Shown: positions 8,551 through 17,138, counted from the first letter of the stretch. The stretch: 64,000 nt of DNA from Bacillota bacterium (GCA_023412005.1 JAEYOE010000026.1:27748-91747), one strand, 5' to 3'. Notes: generated from the letters alone by a model not told the origin. Numbers and translations: made by a program.

Positions 8551-9543
8551 ATGTTCTGTTCGCAATGTGGCCATAGCAACCCCGAAAACGCAGCTTTTTG
8601 CTTGGCCTGCGGTAAACCGCTGAAACAAGACGTGATACCCGCGCCGTCTGAGGATTCGGGCGTTCAAGCTGAGTCTTCGTTTTCGCAGCCGGCTTATATG
8701 CCGCCGCCGTATCCGCCGCAGGGAGACGCGAATCAGCAGCCATACCCGCCGCAGGGCGTATACAGCGGGATGCCCTGTCAGCATATGCCAACCGCAAAAA
8801 AACGGACGGGGCTTATCGCAGGACTTATCCTCGGTGCGGTACTGCTTGCGGCTGCGGCTGTCGTCATGTTTGTGTGGCCCGGTGTACTCGTGCCCAAAGC
8901 GCCTGCTGTGGGCGGCTTTTGGGTCAGCGAAGACAGGGGCGAAGCACTTGAGTTCAAAAACAGCGGCAGCGTGCGTGTTTATTCGGTTAACGCTGCGTTC
9001 AAGGGACAATATCAGTATGACGACACCAAGGGAATGGGTGTGCTCATCGTGGAAGATAAAACGTATGCGTTTGCGATGACGAATGACGGCATCAAAGTTA
9101 AAGGTATGGGCGTTTTTGAGAAGGTCGAAGACGACTTTGACGTGGACGCTTATATAGACGATGTGGCAGGCGTGGTCAGCGTAACGGCACAGCCGCCGAG
9201 CGAAAACGAAACGGCAGCCATTCCTTTACCCGAACCTGAGGAAACGGTGTCGGGTGAAGTCGGGCAAGGCGGAGATATCACCGGCCTATGGTATGAGACG
9301 ACGGGTTACGGCGGAACACTCGAATTTTCTGCCGACGGAACGTACATGATGACGATGCTGGAGCTTTCCTTCGGCGGCACGTATGAGTTCGATGCCGCGT
9401 CCGCTTCGTGGATACTGCACGACGAACTATCCGGGACGACGTATACGGTGACGCTCACGGACGGGTATTTGACTATGGATACGCTGCAATACTCGCGAGA
9501 CTATGTGGAACCGATTGATTTGGGCTTAAATGATACAAATTGA
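8551..9543 (+). CDS. Zinc-ribbon membrane protein with two lipocalin-like (DUF5640-type) outer domains
   Basis: The product has 330 residues. The N-terminal zinc ribbon has MFCSQCGHSN and FCLACGKPL. A proline/glutamine-rich linker (YPPQG repeats), a transmembrane helix (LIAGLILGAVLLAAAAVVMFV) and two similar beta-rich segments follow, each with a G-x-W motif (GGFWVSED; ITGLWYETTG). These resemble small lipocalin-like stress or sensing domains of Clostridia, so DUF5640 membership is an inference. ATG 8551 has AAGGAG eight bases upstream; the in-frame start at 8488 has no site and would hide the zinc ribbon. Function unknown, possibly envelope stress sensing. Confidence 0.78.
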   Translation: MFCSQCGHSNPENAAFCLACGKPLKQDVIPAPSEDSGVQAESSFSQPAYMPPPYPPQGDANQQPYPPQGVYSGMPCQHMPTAKKRTGLIAGLILGAVLLAAAAVVMFVWPGVLVPKAPAVGGFWVSEDRGEALEFKNSGSVRVYSVNAAFKGQYQYDDTKGMGVLIVEDKTYAFAMTNDGIKVKGMGVFEKVEDDFDVDAYIDDVAGVVSVTAQPPSENETAAIPLPEPEETVSGEVGQGGDITGLWYETTGYGGTLEFSADGTYMMTMLELSFGGTYEFDAASASWILHDELSGTTYTVTLTDGYLTMDTLQYSRDYVEPIDLGLNDTN

Positions 9544-9605
9544 CACGGTGATTGATAGATTCAATAGAAATAAAAAAATTTAGCCGTGAATGGAACAAAA
9601 TAAAA

Positions 9606-9640
9606 AAACGTCTCGTCTAAGCTCAGATGGGCCGTTTTTT
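9606..9640 (+). terminator. Probable terminator after the zinc-ribbon gene
   Basis: An imperfect stem (ACG-TCT ... AGA-..-CGT with interruptions) is followed by six T residues at 9635-9640. The rest of the 361-base gap 9544-9904 holds a likely promoter for the next gene and a 54-codon GTG-initiated ORF (9676-9840) that could not be supported. Confidence 0.45.
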
Positions 9641-9817
9641 ATGTGGTTTTGTGACGCATTTTTCAGCCATAAGGCGTGAATAAAAAGTTTGAGCTAAAAG
9701 AGTTCACAGTAGCGGTTGACGGAAAAACTGACAAACAACAGCGGCGAACTTGTCGTGAGCTACACCTAAAAAAGACAAGATCATACAATAGAAGTTGGAA
9801 TTATGGATTAGGGTCGG

Positions 9818-9846
9818 TTGTGTTTTGCCGTCATGCGTGATAAAAT
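9818..9846 (+). promoter_or_regulatory. Sigma-A-like promoter of the CotH gene
   Basis: TTGTGT and TAAAAT are separated by 17 bases, with the -10 preceded by TGA. It lies about 60 bases upstream of the TTG start of the CotH-domain gene. Assigned by pattern only. Confidence 0.45.
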
Positions 9847-9904
9847 CATTTCTGGTATTTGTGTGTCCGGTGGTGTTATTTTTTAGTCGGGGAGAGTACA
9901 AGCC

Positions 9905-12900
9905 TTGAGAGCAATGAAAGCTTTTATAGCCATTATTTTAGCGGCAGCATTATGTGTCGGCATATTTTTTATAATCCAAAGCGAGCAGAAGAAACCGGCG
10001 GCAGAGGCAGGTCAGACCGTCGCTTCGGGTGTTCTCATTAACGAATTCATGGCCTCCAACGGCGGCTGTATATATGATGACAAGGGCGACAACAGTGACT
10101 GGATTGAGCTTTACAACCCGGGCAGTGCTGATGTCAGCCTATCGGGCCTCGGGCTTTCAGACGATAAAGCAACGGTGAAATGGGCATTTCCTGATGTCAC
10201 GCTCAAAGCGGGCGGCTATATGGTGGTGTTCGCGTCGGGCAAATCCAAAACCGACCCCGCCGGTGTGCTGCATGCTGGGTTTAAGCTCAGTGCCGACGGC
10301 GGCGGCATATACCTTGTGGATGCCTCCGGCAAGTTTTTAGACCAAGCGGAATACGAGGAGCAGGCCAAAAACGTGTCGGTGGGGCGCACAGTGGCTGATA
10401 TAAATACATGGAGTGTGTTATCTAGCCCCACACCAGGTTACGCAAACGACGACGCTGGCGCGCAGGCGTTTGCTGCGAGCCGTTACGCACCGGAATCGCC
10501 GCTGCTGATCACCGAGGTGATGGCGGCCAACAAAACGACACTAACGGACAACACCGGCGCATACAGCGATTATGTGGAGATTTTCAACAAGAGCGCGGAG
10601 CCGGTGAGCTTGAATGGTTTTGGCTTATCAGACAATCCGCAGAACGTGCTTGGCTGGAAGTTCCCCGATGTGACGATACAGCCGGGCACTTACATGGTTG
10701 TGTTTGCGTCGGGCAACGAACAGGCCACGGATATTGAAAAGGGAGCGATTCATGCAGGCTTTGGCATATCCTCGTTTAAAGAGGTGATTACGCTTGCGTC
10801 TCCTCAAGGGCTGATTCTTAATCAGGTCACGGTTTCAGATTCACAGGCGGATATGGCGTTTGCGCGCACATTCGATGGCACGGCATACACTGCCGACTGG
10901 GCACTGACGAGCAAGCCATCACCGGGCTATGTGAATACGGATGAGGGCAGTCAGCAGTTTGTTGAGGCACATCCGATTGCGTTCGGCGATATTTTCATCA
11001 GCGAAGTGATGACATCGAATCAGGACTTTTTAGCTGAAAGCAATGGCGAAACATACGACTGGATCGAGCTTTACAATCGCGGCAGCCAGCCGGTGAACCT
11101 CGCGGGCTACGGTCTGACGGACAACACGGGAAACCCCGGTAAATTCCGTCTGCCGGACAAAACGCTCGCGCCGGGTGAGTATTATACGGTGCTCGCGTCA
11201 GGCCTGGCTAACGATCAAACCATAAAAAAAAACTATGTACATACCACGTTTAAGCTGAGCGCAGACGGAGAGGTACTGGCTCTTTTTAATACAGAAGGCG
11301 TTTTGCAGGACAAGCTTACTATCGATACGCTGCCGCGCGGTTTGTCAGTCGGCAGAATGGCTCAGCAGGACGGCGTTTTTTATTTTACGCAGCCGACACC
11401 CGGCACGGCCAACGCAAACCCGAGCAGCGGGTTCGTGGCTGACCCGAAGGCGGACATTCCGGCGGGCAGTTACCCGAGTGCCCAGACGGTGACGCTCTCT
11501 TGCGCTACGGAGGGGGCATCGATTTATTACACAACCGACGGCACGGTGCCCACGGCGGGCTCCACGCCGTATACCGGGCCGATACCGATGAGCGCCACGG
11601 GGATGATTCGCGCCAAGGCGTTTCGGGAGGGGTATTTAGACAGCGGCACGGTGACGACCACGTATGTAATCGGTGCGGCGCACACGCTGCCGGTGATATC
11701 GCTGGTGTGCAACCCGGATGATTTGTTTAACAAGCAAACAGGAATATACGAACTGGGCCCGGCTCCTGAGCTGATTGAAGGGTCGTCAGATCATTATCAG
11801 GTGGCGAACTATCTGAAAAGCGGAAAAGAATCGGAGCGACTTGCTTCGTTTGAGGTGTTTGACGAGAGCGGTAAACAGGTGTTTCAGCAGAATGTAGGCA
11901 TTCGTATACAGGGCGGCTTCAGCCGAGACAACCAGCAAAAATCTTTTGCGGTGATGGCACGCAGCGAATACGGAAAAGGGACGATGGAGTACCCGTTTTT
12001 TGCAGACTTGCCGTATACCGAATACAGCTCGCTTGTGCTTCGCGGCGGCGGACAGGATCAATGGTACGCCAAAATAAAAGAAGCTGTGATTTTAAGCCTG
12101 ATCAGCGGCAAAACCAACGCGCTTACGCAAACCTACAAAACGTATGTGGTCTATCTGAACGGTCAGTACTGGGGCGTTTATTTCCTAGAGCAAAAGCGTA
12201 ACGAGAGCTGGGTGGCACAGGTTGAAGGTATTGAAGATGATAACGCTATCAATCTGCTCTACGGATCGGGATTGAAATGGATTAAAAACGGCACAAACGA
12301 GGGATACAAGGAGCTTTATACTTATTATACAACGCATGATATGTCTCTCAAAGAGAATTACGATTATCTTGCGGAGAGGCTCGATACAGACAGCTACATG
12401 GACCTGATCATCAATCAGATCTATGTGGCGAATTCGGATTACAATAACCTTGAGTTTTATCAGGTGCCGGGCGGCAAATGGAAGCAGATTTTTTACGATA
12501 TGTGCTGGTCGTTCCGAGAGCCGGAGCATAACACGCTGGAGCGCCGCAGAGCCAGCGATGTCAGCGGATCGTCGCTGTTTAACGCGCTGCTGTCGTATAA
12601 GCCGTGGCGGGAGGCTTTTTTGAAGCGGTTCGCGTGGTCGATGGAAACCTTCTATACCACCGATCATTTCATCGGTGTGATTGATCAAGTGGCAGGGTCG
12701 GTCGCCGCTGAAATTCCTGCGGAGCGCGCAAAATTCACCGACACAAAACGCGATTGGAACACGGCGGTTGAAGATATGCGCACCTTTGCCAAAAAGCGTC
12801 CATATGAAATGCTCAAGCAGCTAAAGAGCCAGCTTGGCATATCGGGGCCCACACTGCGCGGGTATTTCACCTTCACCGACGACCAGATGAAAAGCGGGTT

Positions 12901-12940
12901 TAACCTCACCGACGAGCAGATGAGCAGTCTCTTTGGCTGA
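9905..12940 (+). CDS. Secreted CotH-kinase protein with three lamin-tail domains
   Basis: The product has 1011 residues. An N-terminal hydrophobic anchor or signal (FIAIILAAALCVGIFFII) is followed by three lamin-tail domains starting near ASGVLINEFMASN, LLITEVMAAN and IFISEVMTSN, each with a DWIELYN-like motif. A chitobiase-type beta domain (YYTTDGTVPTAGSTPYTGP) and a CotH kinase domain (about residues 595-910; RIQGGFSRDNQQKSFAV, YLNGQYWGVYFLEQK, QIFYDMCWSF) follow. CotH proteins are atypical kinases first known from spore coats. The TTG at 9905 has GGGGAG about nine bases upstream; ATG 9914 is an alternative. It is followed by VTC and DUF4956 genes, a recurrent association in Bacillota. The physiological role is not established. 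Confidence 0.9.
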   Translation: MRAMKAFIAIILAAALCVGIFFIIQSEQKKPAAEAGQTVASGVLINEFMASNGGCIYDDKGDNSDWIELYNPGSADVSLSGLGLSDDKATVKWAFPDVTLKAGGYMVVFASGKSKTDPAGVLHAGFKLSADGGGIYLVDASGKFLDQAEYEEQAKNVSVGRTVADINTWSVLSSPTPGYANDDAGAQAFAASRYAPESPLLITEVMAANKTTLTDNTGAYSDYVEIFNKSAEPVSLNGFGLSDNPQNVLGWKFPDVTIQPGTYMVVFASGNEQATDIEKGAIHAGFGISSFKEVITLASPQGLILNQVTVSDSQADMAFARTFDGTAYTADWALTSKPSPGYVNTDEGSQQFVEAHPIAFGDIFISEVMTSNQDFLAESNGETYDWIELYNRGSQPVNLAGYGLTDNTGNPGKFRLPDKTLAPGEYYTVLASGLANDQTIKKNYVHTTFKLSADGEVLALFNTEGVLQDKLTIDTLPRGLSVGRMAQQDGVFYFTQPTPGTANANPSSGFVADPKADIPAGSYPSAQTVTLSCATEGASIYYTTDGTVPTAGSTPYTGPIPMSATGMIRAKAFREGYLDSGTVTTTYVIGAAHTLPVISLVCNPDDLFNKQTGIYELGPAPELIEGSSDHYQVANYLKSGKESERLASFEVFDESGKQVFQQNVGIRIQGGFSRDNQQKSFAVMARSEYGKGTMEYPFFADLPYTEYSSLVLRGGGQDQWYAKIKEAVILSLISGKTNALTQTYKTYVVYLNGQYWGVYFLEQKRNESWVAQVEGIEDDNAINLLYGSGLKWIKNGTNEGYKELYTYYTTHDMSLKENYDYLAERLDTDSYMDLIINQIYVANSDYNNLEFYQVPGGKWKQIFYDMCWSFREPEHNTLERRRASDVSGSSLFNALLSYKPWREAFLKRFAWSMETFYTTDHFIGVIDQVAGSVAAEIPAERAKFTDTKRDWNTAVEDMRTFAKKRPYEMLKQLKSQLGISGPTLRGYFTFTDDQMKSGFNLTDEQMSSLFG

Positions 12941-13067
12941 GATACCGCGAACGGTTAATAAAGCGTTCAACAGCGGTGGGTGATACTGGAAAAATAGATC
13001 GCAAAGTGTTGTCTTTTGTAAATGAGCGTGATACAATCATTCGTGATTTACACAGGTTTAACAAAAA

Positions 13068-13084
13068 ACGGCTGTGAGAGCCGT
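13068..13084. terminator. Short hairpin after the CotH gene
   Basis: ACGGCT, a five-base loop and AGCCGT form a six-pair stem flanked by an A-run on each side, so it reads as a T-tailed hairpin on the minus strand and a weak one on the plus strand. It lies in the 225-base gap between the CotH and VTC genes. Confidence 0.35.
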
Positions 13085-13118
13085 AAAAACAAGTCAGCAT
13101 ATCACGCATCAATCCATG

Positions 13119-13150
13119 GCCGTTCGCTTTAAGCAAACGGCAGGATTTTT
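13119..13150 (+). promoter_or_regulatory. Leader hairpin with T-tract before the VTC gene
   Basis: GCCGTT-C-GCTT, T, AAGC-A-AACGGC form a near-perfect stem followed by AGGATTTTT, 16 bases before the VTC-gene start. It could be an attenuator or a terminator with read-through. No competing anti-terminator was worked out. Confidence 0.4.
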
Positions 13151-13165
13151 GAGGATAGAGGAACT

Positions 13166-14335
13166 ATGGCACGGGATGAGGACATATTCAGAAAACTGAA
13201 AAAGCAGACGCCGATCGCCAAGCGTAAGGATATTCAGCCGTTGTCGACACAGGACTTCAGCCGGAAGAGCAGTGCGGTGAGGAGCGCTTCACCGGGAAGA
13301 AGAGCAGAGGCGCCCGAGCTCAGCGTGTTTTCCGCCTCGGTGAAAACAAAAAAGGCGGATAAGCGCGGCGCGGCACTTGCCAGCCGTTACAACAGTTTGA
13401 GACAGCAGCCCGCTGCCGAGCTGAATGTTTTCGGTGAAACTCAAGATCGGCCGGTGAGAGCCTCCGTACAAAGGCAGCCGGTTAAGGTACCGGCGAAAAG
13501 CAAGCCCGCAGCGCGGCAGAGCCTTCAGTTTGCAGAGCCCGAGAGAGCACCGAAAACGCGATACACCGAACGTTCATCCAATCAGGCGGCACAATTAACG
13601 CATACCGACCTGCACGATACCGACTATCTGCGGGACACGGCTGCAGCCGGTCAGCTTAATTTCCGGCACGAGCTGAAGTTTTATATTAATTACCACGATT
13701 ATGTGCTGCTCCGCAACACCATTAAAACGCTGCTTGCTTTTGACCGTAACGCGGATGAGAATGGCCACTATCATATTCGCAGCGTGTATTTCGATGATGT
13801 CAATGAAAGCGCGCTGAGAGAAAAGATTGCGGGAACCGACGACCGGTATAAATACAGAATTCGTTTCTACAATTACAGCGACAATATAATTCGCTTTGAG
13901 AAGAAGATTAAGCAAGGCCAATATATATCTAAAGTCAGCATAAGGCTCACACGCGAAGAGAGCGACAGCCTGATTGCGGGAGATTTCAGCGTGCTGGAGG
14001 GGCGGCCGGAACCGCTGGCGAACGAGATTTGGCTGCAGATGAAAAACTACGGCTTGAGTGCCCGCGTGATTGTGGATTACTGGCGCGAGGCGTTTGTGTC
14101 GCCGATTGAAAATGTGCGCATCACGTTTGATAAGGATTTGAAAGGCGGGCTTTGGCTTAACGATGTGTTTAGCCCGCAGACCCCCACCATGCCGGTGCTG
14201 GATGAGGGCATGATGGTGCTCGAAGTCAAGTTCGACCGCTACTTGCCCGAATATATCAAGGCGATACTCAGTAATGTGAACGCGGCGCACAGAAGCGCCA
14301 TATCAAAATATGTATTATGCAGAAAGTTCGACTAG
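13166..14335 (+). CDS. VTC-domain protein (polyphosphate-polymerase-like)
   Basis: The protein has 389 residues. The first 165 are charged, low-complexity and probably disordered. The VTC domain begins at NFRHELKFYIN and has the family's paired basic/acidic strands: RSVYFDD, YKYRIRFYNY, RFEKKIKQGQYISK, RVIVDYWREAF, VLEVKFDRYLPEYI. Eukaryotic VTC4 makes polyphosphate from ATP in the tunnel formed by such residues; whether the bacterial proteins do so is unproven. No membrane segment is visible. A DUF4956 gene follows after 12 bases with its own AGGAGG site, so the two are co-transcribed. The CotH gene upstream completes the usual trio. Confidence 0.88.
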   Translation: MARDEDIFRKLKKQTPIAKRKDIQPLSTQDFSRKSSAVRSASPGRRAEAPELSVFSASVKTKKADKRGAALASRYNSLRQQPAAELNVFGETQDRPVRASVQRQPVKVPAKSKPAARQSLQFAEPERAPKTRYTERSSNQAAQLTHTDLHDTDYLRDTAAAGQLNFRHELKFYINYHDYVLLRNTIKTLLAFDRNADENGHYHIRSVYFDDVNESALREKIAGTDDRYKYRIRFYNYSDNIIRFEKKIKQGQYISKVSIRLTREESDSLIAGDFSVLEGRPEPLANEIWLQMKNYGLSARVIVDYWREAFVSPIENVRITFDKDLKGGLWLNDVFSPQTPTMPVLDEGMMVLEVKFDRYLPEYIKAILSNVNAAHRSAISKYVLCRKFD

Positions 14336-14347
14336 GAGGATTTTAAA

Positions 14348-15019
14348 ATGAATGATGTCGTCAAACAAAGTTTTTTGGACAAGTTTCAGATGCAGGGCGA
14401 TGTGACGCTTGTCGGCATACTGATAACAGTTGCTCTGGCGTTTGTGCTCGGGTTGTTTGTTTATTTAATCTACCGGCTCACTTTTTCCGGTGTGATTTTT
14501 GTTAAGAGCTTCGGTACTTCCTTGATAATGTTGTCAATGGTGACGGCATTAATCATCATGGTGGTCGCATCCAATATTGCGCTCACGTTCGGTATGGTCG
14601 GTGCGCTGTCCATTGTGCGTTTCAGAACAGCCGTAAAGGATCCGATGGATACAATTTTCATGTTCTGGGCAATCGGCTGCGGCATTACGCTGGGCGCTCA
14701 GTATTATCTGCCGTCGCTTGTTGGTTCGGCGGTTATCGGTGTGCTTTTGCTGGTTTGGAACCTGTTCAAAACCAAGAAGAATCTGCCGTTCATGCTGGTG
14801 CTGCGTTTCGATGAAGCCTGCAAGAAAGAGGTGCAGACGGTGCTGCGCAAGCTGCCCTCAGGCAAGCTAAAATCTAAAATCGTTTCGGAGGGCACCATTG
14901 AGCTGACCATCGAGATGAATTTGAGAGAGAGCGAAGCGGGCATGGTTGATTCGTTCTCGGCAATCCCGGGCGTGCACAACGCGTCGCTGATCAGTTACAA
15001 GGGCGATGTGGTTTCTTAA
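14348..15019 (+). CDS. DUF4956 membrane protein
   Basis: The protein has 223 residues. About four hydrophobic helices occupy residues 20-145, including the conserved segment MVGALSIVRFRTAVKDPMDT, the signature of the family. A cytoplasmic ferredoxin-like domain (about 150-223) ends in IPGVHNASLISYKGDVVS. The family is regularly adjacent to VTC- and CotH-domain genes and resembles MgtC-like membrane proteins with a C-terminal regulatory domain; that comparison is an inference. AGGAGG precedes the ATG. A stem with T-rich tail follows the gene. Confidence 0.88.
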   Translation: MNDVVKQSFLDKFQMQGDVTLVGILITVALAFVLGLFVYLIYRLTFSGVIFVKSFGTSLIMLSMVTALIIMVVASNIALTFGMVGALSIVRFRTAVKDPMDTIFMFWAIGCGITLGAQYYLPSLVGSAVIGVLLLVWNLFKTKKNLPFMLVLRFDEACKKEVQTVLRKLPSGKLKSKIVSEGTIELTIEMNLRESEAGMVDSFSAIPGVHNASLISYKGDVVS

Positions 15020-15042
15020 ATCCTCGGTACTGCATAGTTAAT

Positions 15043-15077
15043 ACAAGACCGCTCTCGGTTCGGGGGCGGTCTTCTTG
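15043..15077 (+). terminator. Terminator after the DUF4956 gene
   Basis: ACAAGACCGC, a 12-base loop and GCGGTCTTCTTGT form a strong stem. It ends the CotH-VTC-DUF4956 unit just before the ribosome binding site of the next gene. Confidence 0.7.
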
Positions 15078-15096
15078 TAAGAAAGGAGAAAAAAGT

Positions 15097-15417
15097 ATGT
15101 GGGTTTCCAATCTGCTTGCGGGAGGATTGCTTCTTGTTCTCGGCATTCTCATCCGTGCGTTCAATTTGAGCTTTCTCATTTCGGGGTATAACACGTCTTC
15201 GCCGGAGAAAAAAGCAAAGGTCAATGAAAGGGCGCTGACGCGCTTTGTCGGGATGATGCTGATTTCGGCGGGGGGTGTGCTGCTGCTGGGCGGGATATTT
15301 GCGTTGCTTAACGTCGCGCCGCTTATCATCGTCCCCGCCTCGTGGGTGCTGTTTTTTGCGGTGATGGTGTTCGGGCTGATTTATGTGAATGTAAGCACGA
15401 AGTTTAAAAATCAGTAG
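15097..15417 (+). CDS. DUF3784 family membrane protein
   Basis: The protein has 106 residues and three hydrophobic helices. The segment FLISGYNTSSPEKKAKVNERAL between helices one and two matches the conserved AGYNT-x-S-x-EEK-x-K core of DUF3784, a family of small integral membrane proteins of unknown function common in Bacillota. AAAGGAG lies about eight bases upstream of the ATG. No partner is apparent; the preceding terminator makes it separate from the VTC cluster. Confidence 0.8.
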   Translation: MWVSNLLAGGLLLVLGILIRAFNLSFLISGYNTSSPEKKAKVNERALTRFVGMMLISAGGVLLLGGIFALLNVAPLIIVPASWVLFFAVMVFGLIYVNVSTKFKNQ

Positions 15418-15430
15418 TAGTTGATGTGCG

Positions 15431-15495
15431 CTGTAGGGCGCGGCTTCCCTGACGCGCCGATTAAGTCAGCGCGCTTTGGAAATCGCGCCCTACAG
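15431..15495. repeat. MITE-like palindromic element
   Basis: CTGTAGGGCGCG at 15431-15442 and CGCGCCCTACAG at 15484-15495 are perfect 12-base inverted ends. A further inner pair, CTGAC (15449) and GTCAG (15465), lies between them. The 65-base unit is intergenic, non-coding and GC-rich. Its form resembles short palindromic dispersed elements of Clostridia; no second full copy lies in the window. Confidence 0.7.
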
Positions 15496-15569
15496 AATAC
15501 TGGTCTTGAGATTATGATGTTTGGAAGCCATTTTCTTCGGATTGCACAGGATAACAACTGCAAAGCAAT

Positions 15570-15608
15570 GTAACTGTCAGCGACAGCTTTCCCTCCAAGG
15601 GGAAGCCT
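15570..15608. repeat. Partial copy of a dispersed palindromic repeat
   Basis: CTGTCAGCGACAGC is followed by GCTTTCCCTCCAAGGGGAAGC, nearly the same hairpin as at 33754-33774 in a longer repeat. It lacks the CACCTCATC ends seen in the two other copies and is probably a truncated copy. Confidence 0.6.
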
Positions 15609-15662
15609 ATTCATATCGATGCAATATATCGCCAAATCATGAAACGGAGGATTACCCCTCCG

Positions 15663-16325
15663 TTATTCTTTTATTTCTGCCGAATACTTAAAATCTTCCG
15701 TCTGGCTGATTACAACGCTCACCGAATACGCCTGATTTTCACCGTCATAAGCCGTCACCGTCATATTGCACTTTGGTATCGGATTGCCCGTATCGTCAAG
15801 CGGCGCCCAATAAATCGTATAACCTGACGACAGCACATACGTTTGGCCGCGTTGCTTCACGGAATAATCCGGCGCGCCCCACGTTATCAGAGTACCTGCG
15901 TCCACATCAACGCGAATGCTGTCTTTTTCGAGTTCCTCACTGTTAACGGATATGATAAACGGCAGACCCGGCACATCGCTTTGTGCGGGGGAGTATTCAT
16001 TAAGCTGAATAGCCACATTCGGCTGCAAGGCCGCGGCTTTCCACTCGGGTGCGTAAACGCCCACGCTCATGGCATCGTTTGATGCGGGCACCGCATTGAC
16101 CGAGGGCGTTGACGAGGCACCGGAGGGCTGACCGGCCGCAGGAGGAACCGCCGCTTCAAGCAGCGAAGGCAGCACCACAGCCAGCGCGAGCACCAGTACC
16201 GCCGCCGCAATGCCGATCACCAGCCTTATCTTTATGCTCATGGGGGCCTTCTTCACTTGAGCACCGATGACGAATTCATCGTCTTCCGCCGTTTCGCCGA
16301 TGCGAAACAGATCGTTTCTCTTCAT
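15663..16325 (-). CDS. Membrane-anchored extracytoplasmic protein, unknown function
   Basis: The protein has 220 residues: a short acidic cytoplasmic part (FRIGETAEDDEFVIG), one transmembrane helix (about 31-57), a proline/serine/alanine linker and a beta-rich outer domain. GGGAGGG lies upstream of the ATG. No known family was recognised. The gene is divergent from mraZ, 375 bases away, and its 3' end lies next to the palindromic repeats. An anti-sigma-like or envelope sensing role is possible from the topology alone. Confidence 0.75.
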   Translation of the reverse strand: MKRNDLFRIGETAEDDEFVIGAQVKKAPMSIKIRLVIGIAAAVLVLALAVVLPSLLEAAVPPAAGQPSGASSTPSVNAVPASNDAMSVGVYAPEWKAAALQPNVAIQLNEYSPAQSDVPGLPFIISVNSEELEKDSIRVDVDAGTLITWGAPDYSVKQRGQTYVLSSGYTIYWAPLDDTGNPIPKCNMTVTAYDGENQAYSVSVVISQTEDFKYSAEIKE

Positions 16326-16574
16326 CGTTAATCCCTCCCGAATCCAATTTTATACGCTTCCTGCCCGTACCGCAAGCACAAATGCGCATCGACGTTATTC
16401 TGCATTATACAGCTGTTTTCGCCAAATATACAAACGTACATTCTGGCAAACATACATTCTCCACCATATATTGTACGCCCCGAAACAAGACGCTACAATA
16501 ATTAAAATTTAATTGAAACAATACTCAAAAATAAGAAGGATTTACGGCTTCAATACCGAATAATCTTAAGCATG

Positions 16575-16620
16575 TGGGGAGAAGTGGGTAAGAATGGTGA
16601 GAAAGAATCACTAAGTGGTG
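16575..16620 (+). promoter_or_regulatory. MraZ operator repeats upstream of mraZ
   Basis: TGGGG (16575), TGGGT (16585) and TGGTG (16595) recur with a 10-base period, and another TGGTG lies at 16616. This matches the known MraZ binding site of TGGGN repeats with five-base spacers. It supports autoregulation of the dcw cluster by its first gene. The rest of the 375-base gap 16326-16700 is AT-rich upstream, and no confident -35/-10 pair was found. A GATGCC/GGCATC hairpin lies at 16662-16679. Confidence 0.8.
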
Positions 16621-16700
16621 AAAAGTAGACGCCACACCCTAAAGCCCGGCAGGAGGGGACGGATGCCTGACGAGGCATCGCGGCTGACGGAGGAGAGACA

Positions 16701-17135
16701 GTGCAGGGATCGCTGATCGGGCGCTATTTCCATAGCGTCGATGAAAAAGGCAGACTCGCAGTACCGGCTAAGCTCAGAGCCGATCTTGGCGAACCCTTTT
16801 ACATTACGCGTCTCAACCAAAACTGTCTAAGTGCCTTCTCGGAGGAAGAGTGGGAGAAATTTGCGGCGAAGCTCAATGCCATTCCGCAGTCGGACGCGAA
16901 AGCACAGTGTTATGTTCGCATGATCTTTTCGGGGGCGAGCCGGTGCGAGCCTGACAAACAGGGGCGTATCCTCATCCCGCAGCAGCTTCGTGATGAAGCG
17001 GGCATCGACAAGGAAGTCGTGATGATCGGTGCGTCGAACCGTGCTGAGATTTGGGGCAAAGAGAAGTGGGATGCCTACATGCTCGAGGTGGCCGGAAGCG
17101 ACGCGATAGCCGGGCTTGCGGCATATGGGGTGTAG
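16701..17135 (+). CDS. mraZ: Transcriptional regulator MraZ
   Basis: The protein has 144 residues with two SpoVT/AbrB-like repeats, MQGSLIGRYFHSVDEKGRLAVPAKLR and CEPDKQGRILIPQQLRDEAG. MraZ is a ring-forming DNA-binding protein that controls the division and cell-wall cluster it heads. The GTG at 16701 has GGAGGAG six bases upstream. Operator-like repeats lie about 80-125 bases upstream. rsmH follows after three bases. Confidence 0.96.
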   Translation: MQGSLIGRYFHSVDEKGRLAVPAKLRADLGEPFYITRLNQNCLSAFSEEEWEKFAAKLNAIPQSDAKAQCYVRMIFSGASRCEPDKQGRILIPQQLRDEAGIDKEVVMIGASNRAEIWGKEKWDAYMLEVAGSDAIAGLAAYGV

Positions 17136-17138
17136 TCA

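Noticed and set aside
9676..9840. A 54-codon GTG-initiated ORF between the zinc-ribbon and CotH genes
   Set aside because: It has a poor ribosome binding site, overlaps the likely promoter of the CotH gene and shows no recognisable motif. It could be a decayed coding remnant but that cannot be shown.
12941..13165. c-di-GMP or other riboswitch before the VTC gene
   Set aside because: Only simple hairpins are visible; no conserved aptamer core was recognised.
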